Shown piece by piece: positions 48,554-57,071 of a stretch of DNA of 64,000 nucleotides. Position 1 is the first letter of the stretch; each line of letters begins with the position of its first letter. Position numbers and translations under genes: made by a program. This stretch comes from Gramella sp. MT6 (GTDB lineage Bacteria > Bacteroidota > Bacteroidia > Flavobacteriales > Flavobacteriaceae). The notes beneath the pieces are model-generated. The model made no database searches. It saw nothing but the letters and a program-made list of their open reading frames with translations, and had not been told where the DNA came from. Where the stretch lies: contig NZ_CP048410.1 in the NCBI RefSeq assembly GCF_019357415.1, positions 1,707,001-1,771,000 of the forward strand, read 5' to 3'.

Positions 48554-49837
48554 ATGTCTAAAACAGCGACACTCGAATTTGACGGAAAGAAATATGAGTT
48601 TCCCGTTACCGTGGGAACCGAAGATGAAATAGGGATAGATATTAAAAAGCTACGTGCGGAAGCAGGTCTTATTACTTTAGATCCTGGATTTAAGAACACT
48701 GGAAGCTGCGAGAGTGCTATCACATTTTTGGACGGTGAAAAGGGTATTTTAAGATACCGCGGTTATGCGATTGAAGATCTTGCGGAAAAAGCAGATTTTC
48801 TTGAAGTAGCGTATTTGTTGATCTTCGGAGAATTACCAAACAAACAACAACTAGAAAAGTTCACGAAAGATATTAAAGAGCAATCTCATGTAGATGAAGA
48901 AATGAAGAAGATCCTTGATGGATTTCCGAAGTCTGCTCACCCAATGGGAGTTCTTTCTTCTTTAACAAGTGCTCTAATAGCTTTCAATCCATCTTCTGTA
49001 GATGTCTCTTCTGAAGAAGATATGTATAAGGCTATAGTAAAGATCTTAGGTAAATTCCCGGTACTTGCTGCATGGACATTAAGAAAGAAAAATAGTCTTC
49101 CGCTAAATTATGGAGATGAGGATCTTGGTTATGTAGAGAACCTTCATAAAATGATGTTCGAGAAGCCTAACAAGACATATAACGTAGATAAGGCTGTTAT
49201 TGATGCATTAGATAAACTATTGATATTACACGCAGATCATGAGCAAAACTGTTCTACTTCTACCGTGAGAATGGTTGGTTCTTCTCATGCAGGCCTGTTT
49301 GCATCACTTTCTGCAGGTATTTCTGCTCTTTGGGGACCACTTCACGGTGGAGCAAATCAGGCAGTGATAGAAATGCTAGAAAAGATCAAGGAAGACGGTG
49401 GAGATACTCACAAATTCATGCAAAAGGCTAAGGACAAGGAAGATCCTTTCCGTTTAATGGGCTTTGGTCACCGAGTTTATAAGAATTTTGATCCTAGAGC
49501 TAAGATCATTAAGAAATCTGCAGATGAGGTTCTTGGTCAGTTAGGCGTTGAAGATCCTGTTCTTGATATCGCAAAAGGACTCGAGAAAGAAGCTTTAGAA
49601 GATGATTACTTCGTAAAAAGAAAATTATATCCAAACGTAGATTTCTACTCAGGAATCATTTATCGTGCACTTGGAATTCCTGTAGATATGTTTACCGTAA
49701 TGTTTGCTTTAGGTAGACTTCCAGGATGGATCGCTCAATGGAGAGAAATGAGATTGAAGAAAGAACCAATTGGTCGTCCACGTCAGATTTACATAGGTGA
49801 AAATCATAGAGATTTTAAACCTCTTGGAAGCAGATAA
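48554..49837 (+). CDS. gltA: Citrate synthase (type II)
   Basis: 427 residues, the length of hexameric type-II enzymes. It condenses acetyl-CoA with oxaloacetate in the TCA cycle. The N-terminal beta-rich extension (ATLEFDGKKYEFPVTVGTED) is the type-II feature. Catalytic regions: LHADHEQNCSTSTVRMVGSS, WGPLHGGANQAV, the His in GFGHRVYKNFDPRAK, and the Asp in NVDFYSGIIYRALG. 269 bp without a gene precede it; I saw no consensus -7 box, only TAATTTAG near 48507. A strong terminator follows. Confidence 0.97.
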   Translation: MSKTATLEFDGKKYEFPVTVGTEDEIGIDIKKLRAEAGLITLDPGFKNTGSCESAITFLDGEKGILRYRGYAIEDLAEKADFLEVAYLLIFGELPNKQQLEKFTKDIKEQSHVDEEMKKILDGFPKSAHPMGVLSSLTSALIAFNPSSVDVSSEEDMYKAIVKILGKFPVLAAWTLRKKNSLPLNYGDEDLGYVENLHKMMFEKPNKTYNVDKAVIDALDKLLILHADHEQNCSTSTVRMVGSSHAGLFASLSAGISALWGPLHGGANQAVIEMLEKIKEDGGDTHKFMQKAKDKEDPFRLMGFGHRVYKNFDPRAKIIKKSADEVLGQLGVEDPVLDIAKGLEKEALEDDYFVKRKLYPNVDFYSGIIYRALGIPVDMFTVMFALGRLPGWIAQWREMRLKKEPIGRPRQIYIGENHRDFKPLGSR

Positions 49838-49863
49838 GAGAAATTATTGAATCAGATTTATAT

Positions 49864-49900
49864 AAAAAGCTCCATGGTACTCATGGAGCTTTTTTATTTT
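49864..49900. terminator. Bidirectional terminator between gltA and the GT2-GH26 gene
   Basis: A 13-bp perfect stem, AAAAAGCTCCATG / CATGGAGCTTTTT, with a GTACT loop. It ends gltA on the plus strand; its right arm touches the stop codon of the minus-strand gene at 49894, so it probably ends that transcript too. Confidence 0.85.
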
Positions 49901-52900
49901 TCGGCGTATATCAATGGTGTGTTGAGTTTTGTAATGGTTCGCATAACATAATCCTCAGAGGGGGATTTTACAGTTAGTAGCAATCGGTAAAACTCGTAAT
50001 TATTAGGAACCTTTAATGATAGCTCAGGACTAGTGCCTAATTTTTTTAGGGCTAGAGGATTATTGAAAGTATCAGTTTTAATAAGAGTCCATTCATATAG
50101 ATAATCCTTTTCAATTTTACTCCCATAAAACCACTGGTCTTTTGCAAACAACATTGCCTGGTAAGTAACTTTTTCTGACGGAATCAAGGGAACTGCAGGT
50201 TTTAAGATTTTTATCTTGATCTCGTTTTCATTATTCGTTAATTCTTTATTCCAGTAATTGCTTAGATTTTTAAAATTTTCTTTTTTTCTTCCTTCAAAAT
50301 CCAAAAGTCCGTCAAAACTTAATCTATTACTCAGTCTCTCATCCTGCCAGTTTTCCAGGATTATTGGTGCTTGGTATAATTTCATATTATCTGATAAATC
50401 GGATGGGATAGAGCTTATGATTACCGGGATATCATTGGTTATGGCAAAACTTATGGTTTCCTTTAAATAGCTGGTGTCCTTCACCTTTAGACCAAAATAA
50501 TCTACCGGTAGATTATTTCTAAGTTCCTTCATCAGAGCCTTGGTATCGGCATTTAACTCAATCTCCAGGATTATAGGAATTCTTATATTTCTCGCCTTTA
50601 TTCTTGAAAAAACCTTACTGTACCAGTGCACCCTGGCGTCTCTTTCATGAAAAAGAAAAGGTTTATTGAAATCCAAATCAGATTGCAGAATAAAAGAAAA
50701 AGCGATTAGGTTTTGATATCTTTTAATTTCCTCAATTTTGTCCAGAATTTCACTTTCCAGTTCTTTAAGTTCAGTTTGATCTGTTAGGAAGTCCTGAGGG
50801 ATTATAGATTGAAAACTGTAAAAGATATTAATATTCTCTGCCTCAGCATATTTCAGAGTATTATAATCGTAGATATTACCGCCAGGATAATGAATAGTAT
50901 TAAGGTTATTTTTCTTCATCAGCCTAAAATCTTCTAACAAAGTTTTGCGACTTAGGACATAATAATTGTCTTTCCAGTTTAATCCTTTTTTGTACCGAAC
51001 TCCAATTGGATTTCCCTTTATTTTCAATTGCTCATCAAAATTTACGATTATCTCACTTTTGGGATTGAAATTGGACATTTCTGTTTTTTGGTCTTTCTCA
51101 AAAATATTAATAGAATCTGTGGTCCAATCCAGGTATTTTTCAGGGTAGGGTTTTCCAACCGGTATATTATTGTCGTAAGCGCTATTGAACATTACTACCG
51201 CAGCAATTTCCTGAAAATTGCTATTTATGGAATTAGCGGCGTTTTGAAGCCATTTGGATTGGTAGTCTTGATCATTGGGATGTTTAACAGATCCAAATTC
51301 AGCAAGCATTACTGGTTTTTTTGTGAACCAGTATAATTTATCATGAAAACTTTGATATAATTTCTCGAAGGAAAAGGTTTTTCCAGACCTATTGAGTGAG
51401 CCATAATTTAAAAGGGTAATGCCTATCCAGTCTACGTATTCGTCTCCGGGATAGAAATGTTTCATACCTTTTGCCTTCCATGGGTTCCAGACAAAAATGG
51501 TCTTATAAGCTCCCTGATCTTTTAAGATCTTATAAACATGTTTCCAGGCAGATTTAAGTTCTTCCGGTAAATTTCCTCTTGTTTGGCTCCAGGGATATTG
51601 GGGATTATCAAATTCATGGGCAAATCTTAGAAAAACTGGTTTGTCGTAATTCGCAAGATCTTTTCCGAAATTGGAAATATATATATCAAATTCTCCGCTT
51701 GAAATCCGCTGTAGTATGCTTTTTTGTTCATTAGAAATTGAATCCACTGATGTAGCAAGCCAGGGCTCCCAGGTGATCATGGGGACTGCTCCCATTTGTG
51801 CAATAGAATCCAGTTTTTTTTTGGGGAAATTTTTCGTGTTGTTTTTATCCCAGGCCAGATATAGAGAAATAATATCGAAATCGATATTTTGCTTTTTTTC
51901 AATATGACCTATCTGGTTAAGATTTACAGTTCCAGTATCTCTGTCTGGATGGTATATTCCTAAATAGAATTCATTTTTTATTTCAGAATATTGAGGTGAA
52001 ATATGATCCCATCTGGCTTTATCGTGCTTTTGTTTTAATCCTAAAGAACCAATCAAAAGAAATAGGAGTAAGGGTAATGCCGTGAACCTGGTGATCGTAA
52101 ATAATGAATTTCCAGTTCGAAATAATTTAGATCTTAAAGAGTCGAGGTCTGTTAGGATCTCCTTGTTTAAATTATTCTTTAATATATTATTTTCGTTCGT
52201 AATTTTTATAGTGAGATAAATACCTAATATCATTATTATGGCATTAAAAATCGCAAAGCCAGACATCACTAGACTGAAAGGAGTAAAATCTCTGAAAAGT
52301 CCAATAATAACTGCAGAAATAGATAATAATGCCACAACCGTGTTAGGTATGATTATTTTAAGATTAGTTGCAAATTCATTTTCTTTCGGGGTAGGTAAAT
52401 AGGGAATATTTTTATTTATAAGAGTATAGAAAAGACCTAAGAGGTAAATCCACCAGGTGTTGATTTCCAGAAGACCGCCTATTAAATGAAATCCCCTTTC
52501 TTTTTTATCGATAACCCATTTCTGAATAAAGGTTCTAATTAGAATGGAGCTTGCTACAACTGGCAAAAGAACCAGTCCGAAATCAATTACATTTCCAGCC
52601 CATGGGGTAATTGAAAATAAAAGTGAGATTATGGGAATTAGAAAATTTATTAAATATATAACCCCGCTTAAGTAATGAAGTGGAAGTATTCCAAAATGGA
52701 TTTTTTGGCGTACCGTGAACTTTTGAAAGAGTTTTGGATAAACCTTGAATAGAAGATCGAAAGTTCCTCTTGCCCATTTAAGTTGTTGTTTGAAATAGCT
52801 AGTCAAATTAGATGGAGCGAGCCCCTGAGCCAAAACTTTTGGAACATATATGGCTTTCCAGCCCTTGGCATAAAGCTTCATCGCTGTATGCATATCTTCA

Positions 52901-53670
52901 CAAAGTCCCGGGGCGTGGCCTCCTATACTATCTAAAGCGGATCTTCTGAAAATGCAATTAGCTCCTATGGCATTCACACTTTCATATGAATTGAGAGTCA
53001 TCATCATGGGACCATAGAACTGGAATGTTTGTTCTGCAGCTCCACGTGCTACTAAGGTTTCCTTTGTATTGTAATATCCTTGTACGGTTTGTACAAATCC
53101 AATTTTTGGATTTGAGAAATATGGTATTGTTTCATCAAGAAAATCTGCATCAGGAATATGATCCGGATCTAGTATCACCGCAATTTCTCCTCTGGCAGCT
53201 TTTTTTAACGCGTTATTGATATTTCCTGCCTTGGCATCTATTCGGTTGTCCCTGGTTACATGATGAATTCCGTGTTCTTTACAGAATTTCTTAAGAAAAG
53301 GATCATTAGCCTCATCACATAGGAAGGTTTCATGAGGATATTTAATATTCAATATGGCCTCCAGGGTAGTAATGATCATTTGTCTTGGTTCACCTGGAAA
53401 ATAAGTAGTCAAAACATCTACTGTAAACTCTTTTTTCGTTTCCGGAACTTTTGGGATCGATATGTTGGAATAGTTATACCATAAATAGAGCTTTTTCAGC
53501 ATTCCGTAAAATAGACTGATCAGTAGAAGGATGAAAAGAAATAAATTACCCCGATATTCTTCATTGAAAAAAAAGAAAATGAAGTTAAGGATGCTTACGA
53601 TCCCCAGCAGGATCAAAAATTTAATGATCCTGTCCTCATTTTTCGTTGGTGCTTTTATACTATTCCTCAT
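49894..53670 (-). CDS. Membrane GT2 glycosyltransferase fused to a GH26-like hydrolase and a second TIM-barrel
   Basis: 1258 residues. Residues ~15-57: two membrane segments. ~80-305: cellulose-synthase-like GT2 domain with D119 region FLCDEANDP, DPDH (168-171), CEDM (257-260, the ED acid/base site) and QQLKWARG (295-302, where the canonical QxxRW reads QxxKW). ~330-546: five or six more membrane segments. ~556-850: GH26-like barrel with FLRFAHEFDNPQYPW (E686, acid/base) and KPVMLAEFGS (E791, nucleophile). ~880-1125: a second barrel resembling GH2/GH5 (GVRYKKGLNW, HYPGGNIYD, IILENWQDE with E1106) but with no NE at the acid/base position. The end is a beta-sandwich-like module. Likely role: inner-membrane synthesis of a beta-glycan with periplasmic trimming or transfer. 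The polymer is unknown; GH26 relatives suggest mannan or mixed-linkage glucan. Overlaps the upstream lipoprotein gene by 11 bp. Confidence 0.85.
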   Translation of the reverse strand: MRNSIKAPTKNEDRIIKFLILLGIVSILNFIFFFFNEEYRGNLFLFILLLISLFYGMLKKLYLWYNYSNISIPKVPETKKEFTVDVLTTYFPGEPRQMIITTLEAILNIKYPHETFLCDEANDPFLKKFCKEHGIHHVTRDNRIDAKAGNINNALKKAARGEIAVILDPDHIPDADFLDETIPYFSNPKIGFVQTVQGYYNTKETLVARGAAEQTFQFYGPMMMTLNSYESVNAIGANCIFRRSALDSIGGHAPGLCEDMHTAMKLYAKGWKAIYVPKVLAQGLAPSNLTSYFKQQLKWARGTFDLLFKVYPKLFQKFTVRQKIHFGILPLHYLSGVIYLINFLIPIISLLFSITPWAGNVIDFGLVLLPVVASSILIRTFIQKWVIDKKERGFHLIGGLLEINTWWIYLLGLFYTLINKNIPYLPTPKENEFATNLKIIIPNTVVALLSISAVIIGLFRDFTPFSLVMSGFAIFNAIIMILGIYLTIKITNENNILKNNLNKEILTDLDSLRSKLFRTGNSLFTITRFTALPLLLFLLIGSLGLKQKHDKARWDHISPQYSEIKNEFYLGIYHPDRDTGTVNLNQIGHIEKKQNIDFDIISLYLAWDKNNTKNFPKKKLDSIAQMGAVPMITWEPWLATSVDSISNEQKSILQRISSGEFDIYISNFGKDLANYDKPVFLRFAHEFDNPQYPWSQTRGNLPEELKSAWKHVYKILKDQGAYKTIFVWNPWKAKGMKHFYPGDEYVDWIGITLLNYGSLNRSGKTFSFEKLYQSFHDKLYWFTKKPVMLAEFGSVKHPNDQDYQSKWLQNAANSINSNFQEIAAVVMFNSAYDNNIPVGKPYPEKYLDWTTDSINIFEKDQKTEMSNFNPKSEIIVNFDEQLKIKGNPIGVRYKKGLNWKDNYYVLSRKTLLEDFRLMKKNNLNTIHYPGGNIYDYNTLKYAEAENINIFYSFQSIIPQDFLTDQTELKELESEILDKIEEIKRYQNLIAFSFILQSDLDFNKPFLFHERDARVHWYSKVFSRIKARNIRIPIILEIELNADTKALMKELRNNLPVDYFGLKVKDTSYLKETISFAITNDIPVIISSIPSDLSDNMKLYQAPIILENWQDERLSNRLSFDGLLDFEGRKKENFKNLSNYWNKELTNNENEIKIKILKPAVPLIPSEKVTYQAMLFAKDQWFYGSKIEKDYLYEWTLIKTDTFNNPLALKKLGTSPELSLKVPNNYEFYRLLLTVKSPSEDYVMRTITKLNTPLIYAEK

Positions 53671-54988
53671 TACCAGGTTTTAATACATAAAAAGGAATAT
53701 TTGCAGTAGCGTAGTATTCAGTGTCATCGGTTAGATATAAAAAAAGACGGTACGGACCTTCTTTTTCTGGAGTTTTAAAGCTTACTTTTTGACCGTCTAT
53801 TTTGAACTCGGAATTGGAAATAACTTCACTTTCCTTTACTGTAAACCAGGATTCCTGTCTTATTTCCCAGTGGAAATTCAATTTTTGTTCTTTTGAATCT
53901 GGTAATTTTACCTCAGCATTAGCTCTTGTTTGAGAAGGGAGAACAATACTCCGATTTGCCCCTTTATTATTTAGGAGTATATAATCTAATTCAGGGCCAG
54001 AATAATTTGCATTATTATTTTTCCAAATTTTAGAGAGTTCAAAAACTGCCTGAGTTTTTAAGTTGTTTTTTCCATATAGGCTATACCACGTTGGTGTGAA
54101 TTCATTTTTAGTACCCCAGTAGAATACAAAACTTCCTAAGGAGCCTTTACCTTTCATTGGTTCTATAAATTGGAAATACCTTTCTCTAATTTGTTCTGCT
54201 TTTTTTGTACTGGTTTCTTCAATAGGTACATTCCATTCTGTAAAGGACGCCTCCCAAGGTCCATTTACTCCCCATTCAGATATAACATGTGGCCCATCCC
54301 AAACAGGAGAAATTGGGGCCAATTTTTTAGAAAACTGACTCAATACTCCGAATGAATTAAATGAAATGAAATCGAGTTGTGGACTTTTAGTAATTATAGA
54401 AAGTACTCTTGATTTGTTCGCTCCTATTGTTGTTGTGCTAACCGGATGGTTAGTATCTAATTGATGAATTAAATCTATTAATTGATTGTAATTTTCATAA
54501 AAGACAGTGTTTTTATAGAGGTATGGATAGAAAAGTTCATTACCCAGATTCCAGTAAAGTAATGCTGGGTGGTCCTTATGCTTTTGTACTAATTGATTTA
54601 CTTTTAATTTTAATTGATTAAACAATTCTTCTTGTTCCCAATATTCTGAAGATCTGTCAAATTTTGGTAACGGAATATCTACCGCAACAGCTAAACCCAG
54701 GGAATAGGCTTTATCCAAAGTCCTTTTAAGGTAAAGAGTATCATAAATCCGTGCGGTATTTGCTCCGGCTTCTTTTAATTGCTCTAAATATTCCGGTTCT
54801 GCTCCTGCACCTTTTATATAAAATTGTTCACCATTGCGAATAAGCGTGTAACCTTCGTCTGTTTTTTCAAAATGTACGGTAGCAGAATGATTGGCACACT
54901 GCTCCTCATCACATGCAAATGTGAAGAATAATAGCGCCCCTGTAAGAATTTTTAAACTAAGCTCTTTTAGAAAATAGATTTTAAGCAA
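53660..54988 (-). CDS. Glycoside-hydrolase-like lipoprotein (GH2/GH5-type TIM barrel)
   Basis: 442 residues from a TTG start (no ATG is available before the leader). The leader ends in a lipobox-like FTFAC (C26), so it is probably membrane-anchored. A TIM barrel follows: YIKGAGAEPEYLEQLKEAGA, ARIYDTLYLKRTLDKAYSLG, then WNLGNE with acid/base E151 and HVISEWG with nucleophile E238, the clan GH-A signature. The last ~110 residues form a beta-rich module (FHWEIRQES ... YRLFLYLTDD) resembling the C-terminus of the adjacent GT2-GH26 protein. Expected to hydrolyse or transglycosylate the polymer made by that partner; substrate inferred only from context. It is the first gene of the two-gene operon. 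Confidence 0.75.
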   Translation of the reverse strand: MLKIYFLKELSLKILTGALLFFTFACDEEQCANHSATVHFEKTDEGYTLIRNGEQFYIKGAGAEPEYLEQLKEAGANTARIYDTLYLKRTLDKAYSLGLAVAVDIPLPKFDRSSEYWEQEELFNQLKLKVNQLVQKHKDHPALLYWNLGNELFYPYLYKNTVFYENYNQLIDLIHQLDTNHPVSTTTIGANKSRVLSIITKSPQLDFISFNSFGVLSQFSKKLAPISPVWDGPHVISEWGVNGPWEASFTEWNVPIEETSTKKAEQIRERYFQFIEPMKGKGSLGSFVFYWGTKNEFTPTWYSLYGKNNLKTQAVFELSKIWKNNNANYSGPELDYILLNNKGANRSIVLPSQTRANAEVKLPDSKEQKLNFHWEIRQESWFTVKESEVISNSEFKIDGQKVSFKTPEKEGPYRLFLYLTDDTEYYATANIPFYVLKPGNEE

Positions 54989-55142
54989 ACTAACTTCTTA
55001 GATATTTGGCTAATATATCAAAGTATAACCAATTTTGTAAAAATTGAAGCACTGAAAACCAGTAAGAAAAGTAGAATCAAATTACTCAAATTACGTGTTT
55101 TTATTCTTATTGGGATTAGCATTTTTAGCTAAAGGCTTTTAT

Positions 55143-55150
55143 TATATTTG
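55143..55150 (+). promoter_or_regulatory. Bacteroidota -7 box for the arginine-deiminase-family gene
   Basis: TATATTTG followed by C matches TAnnTTTG and ends 14 nt before the ATG at 55165. A T-rich stretch (ATTTTT) lies near the -33 spacing, but TTTG itself is absent. Confidence 0.5.
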
Positions 55151-55164
55151 CTAAAATTTGCGAT

Positions 55165-56076
55165 ATGAACTTGCATGTAACCAATGAAACTTCAAAACTT
55201 AAAACGGTAGTTCTGGGTACCGCAGAGAGTAATGGTCCTATTCCTACTCTGGAAGAGGCGTATGATCCTAAATCTAAGGAGCATATAAAAGCTGGAACTT
55301 ACCCTAAAGAGGAAGATATGGTCAAGGAAATGGAGGCCGTGGCCTCTGTTCTGAAAAAATATAATGTTGAGGTTTACAGACCTAAAATAATCCAAGATTA
55401 TAATCAGATCTTTACTCGGGATATCGCATTTGTGATCGATGATAAATTTATTAAGTCCAATATTTTACCAGATCGCGGACAGGAGATCGAGGCAATAGAT
55501 CACGTTCTGAAACAGATAGATCCTTCTAAAATAATTACTTTGCCAGAGGATGCTCATATTGAAGGGGGAGATGTAATGCCAATGGGCGATCACATTTTTG
55601 TGGGAACCTATAAAGGTAAAGATTATAAGAATTTTATAACTGCAAGAACGAATCTCAAGGCAGTGGAGGCTTTACAGCAGATCTTTCCAGAAAAAAAGAT
55701 CGTATCCTTCAGTCTTAAAAAATCTAATACAATAGCAATAGACAATGCCCTTCATCTGGACTGTTGTTTTCAACCAGTAGGAAAGGATAAAGCGATCATT
55801 TATAAAGATGGTTTCCTTATTGAAGAAGAATACCAGTGGCTGGTTGATTTCTTCGGAAATGCTAATATTTATGAGATCACAAGGGATGAAATGTATAATA
55901 TGAATTCTAATATATTTTCGATCTCTGAAGATGTAGTGATTTCTGAAAAAGGTTTTACCAGGCTTAATTCATGGTTGAGGGAGCAGGGAATTACAGTCGA
56001 GGAAGTTCCATATGCCGAAATTTCAAAGCAGGAAGGATTATTACGGTGTTCTACGCTACCTCTAATTAGGGAATAA
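55165..56076 (+). CDS. Arginine deiminase / dimethylarginine dimethylaminohydrolase family protein
   Basis: 303 residues. The guanidino-modifying fold is recognised by its catalytic set: FTRD (D86), EGGD (133-136), HLDC (H197) and the active-site Cys in LLRCSTLPL (C295). Members hydrolyse arginine to citrulline, hydrolyse methylated arginines, or transfer amidino groups. The short length and the lack of an extra domain seem more like a DDAH/hydrolase form than classical ArcA (~400 residues). It sits 7 bp before ctlX, which would use citrulline, supporting a two-step route from arginine (or a derivative) to ornithine. The exact substrate is unproven. Confidence 0.8.
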   Translation: MNLHVTNETSKLKTVVLGTAESNGPIPTLEEAYDPKSKEHIKAGTYPKEEDMVKEMEAVASVLKKYNVEVYRPKIIQDYNQIFTRDIAFVIDDKFIKSNILPDRGQEIEAIDHVLKQIDPSKIITLPEDAHIEGGDVMPMGDHIFVGTYKGKDYKNFITARTNLKAVEALQQIFPEKKIVSFSLKKSNTIAIDNALHLDCCFQPVGKDKAIIYKDGFLIEEEYQWLVDFFGNANIYEITRDEMYNMNSNIFSISEDVVISEKGFTRLNSWLREQGITVEEVPYAEISKQEGLLRCSTLPLIRE

Positions 56077-56083
56077 ATAAATA

Positions 56084-57013
56084 ATGATGAGACAGATTAC
56101 AGATACAATTTTAATGGTAAGACCGGTAGGATTCAGAATGAATGAACAAACTGCCGTAAATAATTATTTTCAGACCAAACTGGAAGGAGATGATATTAAC
56201 GAAATTGCCACTCAGGAGTTCGATATTTTTGTTGAAAAATTAAGGTCTGTTGGAGTGAATGTGGTTGTGGTGGATGATGTTCCGGAAGATGACACTCCAG
56301 ACTCTATTTTCCCAAATAACTGGGTTTCATTTCATGAAAACGGGCAAGTCGCTTTATTTCCAATGTTCGCAGAGAATAGGAGGAAAGAACGTCGTCTGGA
56401 ATATTTTGCTCAATTGGAGGAAGCCGGATTTAAGATCACAGATATTGTAGATTATACCATTGCCGAAGAAGATGATGTATTTCTGGAAGGGACTGGAAGT
56501 CTAATTCTGGATCGTGTAAATCAAAAGGCTTATTGTGCAATTTCACCAAGGGCAGACGAGGAACTTCTAATCGAATTTTGTGAAGACTTTGAATTTACTC
56601 CGGTAATATTCAATTCCTACCAAACTGTTGGTGATAAGAGGTTGCCTATTTACCATACGAATGTGATGATGTGCATCGCAGATGAATTTGCTGTTATTTG
56701 CCTGGATACTATAGATGATAAAAAAGAGCGTAAGAATGTAGTAAAGCATTTGAAGATGGATGGTAAGGAAATTATTTCTATTACCGAAGAGCAAATGCAC
56801 GAGTTTGCTGGAAATATGCTACAGGTCCAGGGAGCTGAGGGGAAAAAATATTTAGTGATGAGTGCTAGGGCGCATAGAAGTTTAACCGAAGAACAGGTGG
56901 AAAGAATAGAAAAGCACTGCGAAATTCTAAGTTCTGAAATTCAAACAATAGAAACCTGTGGTGGAGGAAGTGCAAGATGTATGATGGCAGAAGTTTTCCT
57001 GCCAAAGGCTTAA
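56084..57013 (+). CDS. ctlX: Citrulline hydrolase CtlX-like protein
   Basis: 309 residues (MMRQITD; the second Met at 56087 is an equal candidate). CtlX belongs to the same guanidino-modifying superfamily and hydrolyses citrulline to ornithine, CO2 and ammonia. Key regions: PDSIFPNNW (72-80), EGTGSL (135-140), IYHTNVMM with H191, and GGGSARCM with the catalytic Cys C299. Adjacent in operon with an arginine-deiminase-family enzyme, which could supply citrulline. Terminated by a strong hairpin. Confidence 0.85.
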   Translation: MMRQITDTILMVRPVGFRMNEQTAVNNYFQTKLEGDDINEIATQEFDIFVEKLRSVGVNVVVVDDVPEDDTPDSIFPNNWVSFHENGQVALFPMFAENRRKERRLEYFAQLEEAGFKITDIVDYTIAEEDDVFLEGTGSLILDRVNQKAYCAISPRADEELLIEFCEDFEFTPVIFNSYQTVGDKRLPIYHTNVMMCIADEFAVICLDTIDDKKERKNVVKHLKMDGKEIISITEEQMHEFAGNMLQVQGAEGKKYLVMSARAHRSLTEEQVERIEKHCEILSSEIQTIETCGGGSARCMMAEVFLPKA

Positions 57014-57031
57014 TTCCTTCAGACAAATAAT

Positions 57032-57064
57032 AAAAAAGGTGACTCATTCGGGTCACCTTTTTTA
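57032..57064. terminator. Terminator after ctlX
   Basis: AAAAAAGGTGAC / GTCACCTTTTTT, a perfect 12-bp stem with an 8-nt loop. It is 18 bp after the ctlX stop and 8 bp before the end of the convergent lipoprotein gene, so it can serve both. Confidence 0.85.
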
Positions 57065-57071
57065 TTTGGTC

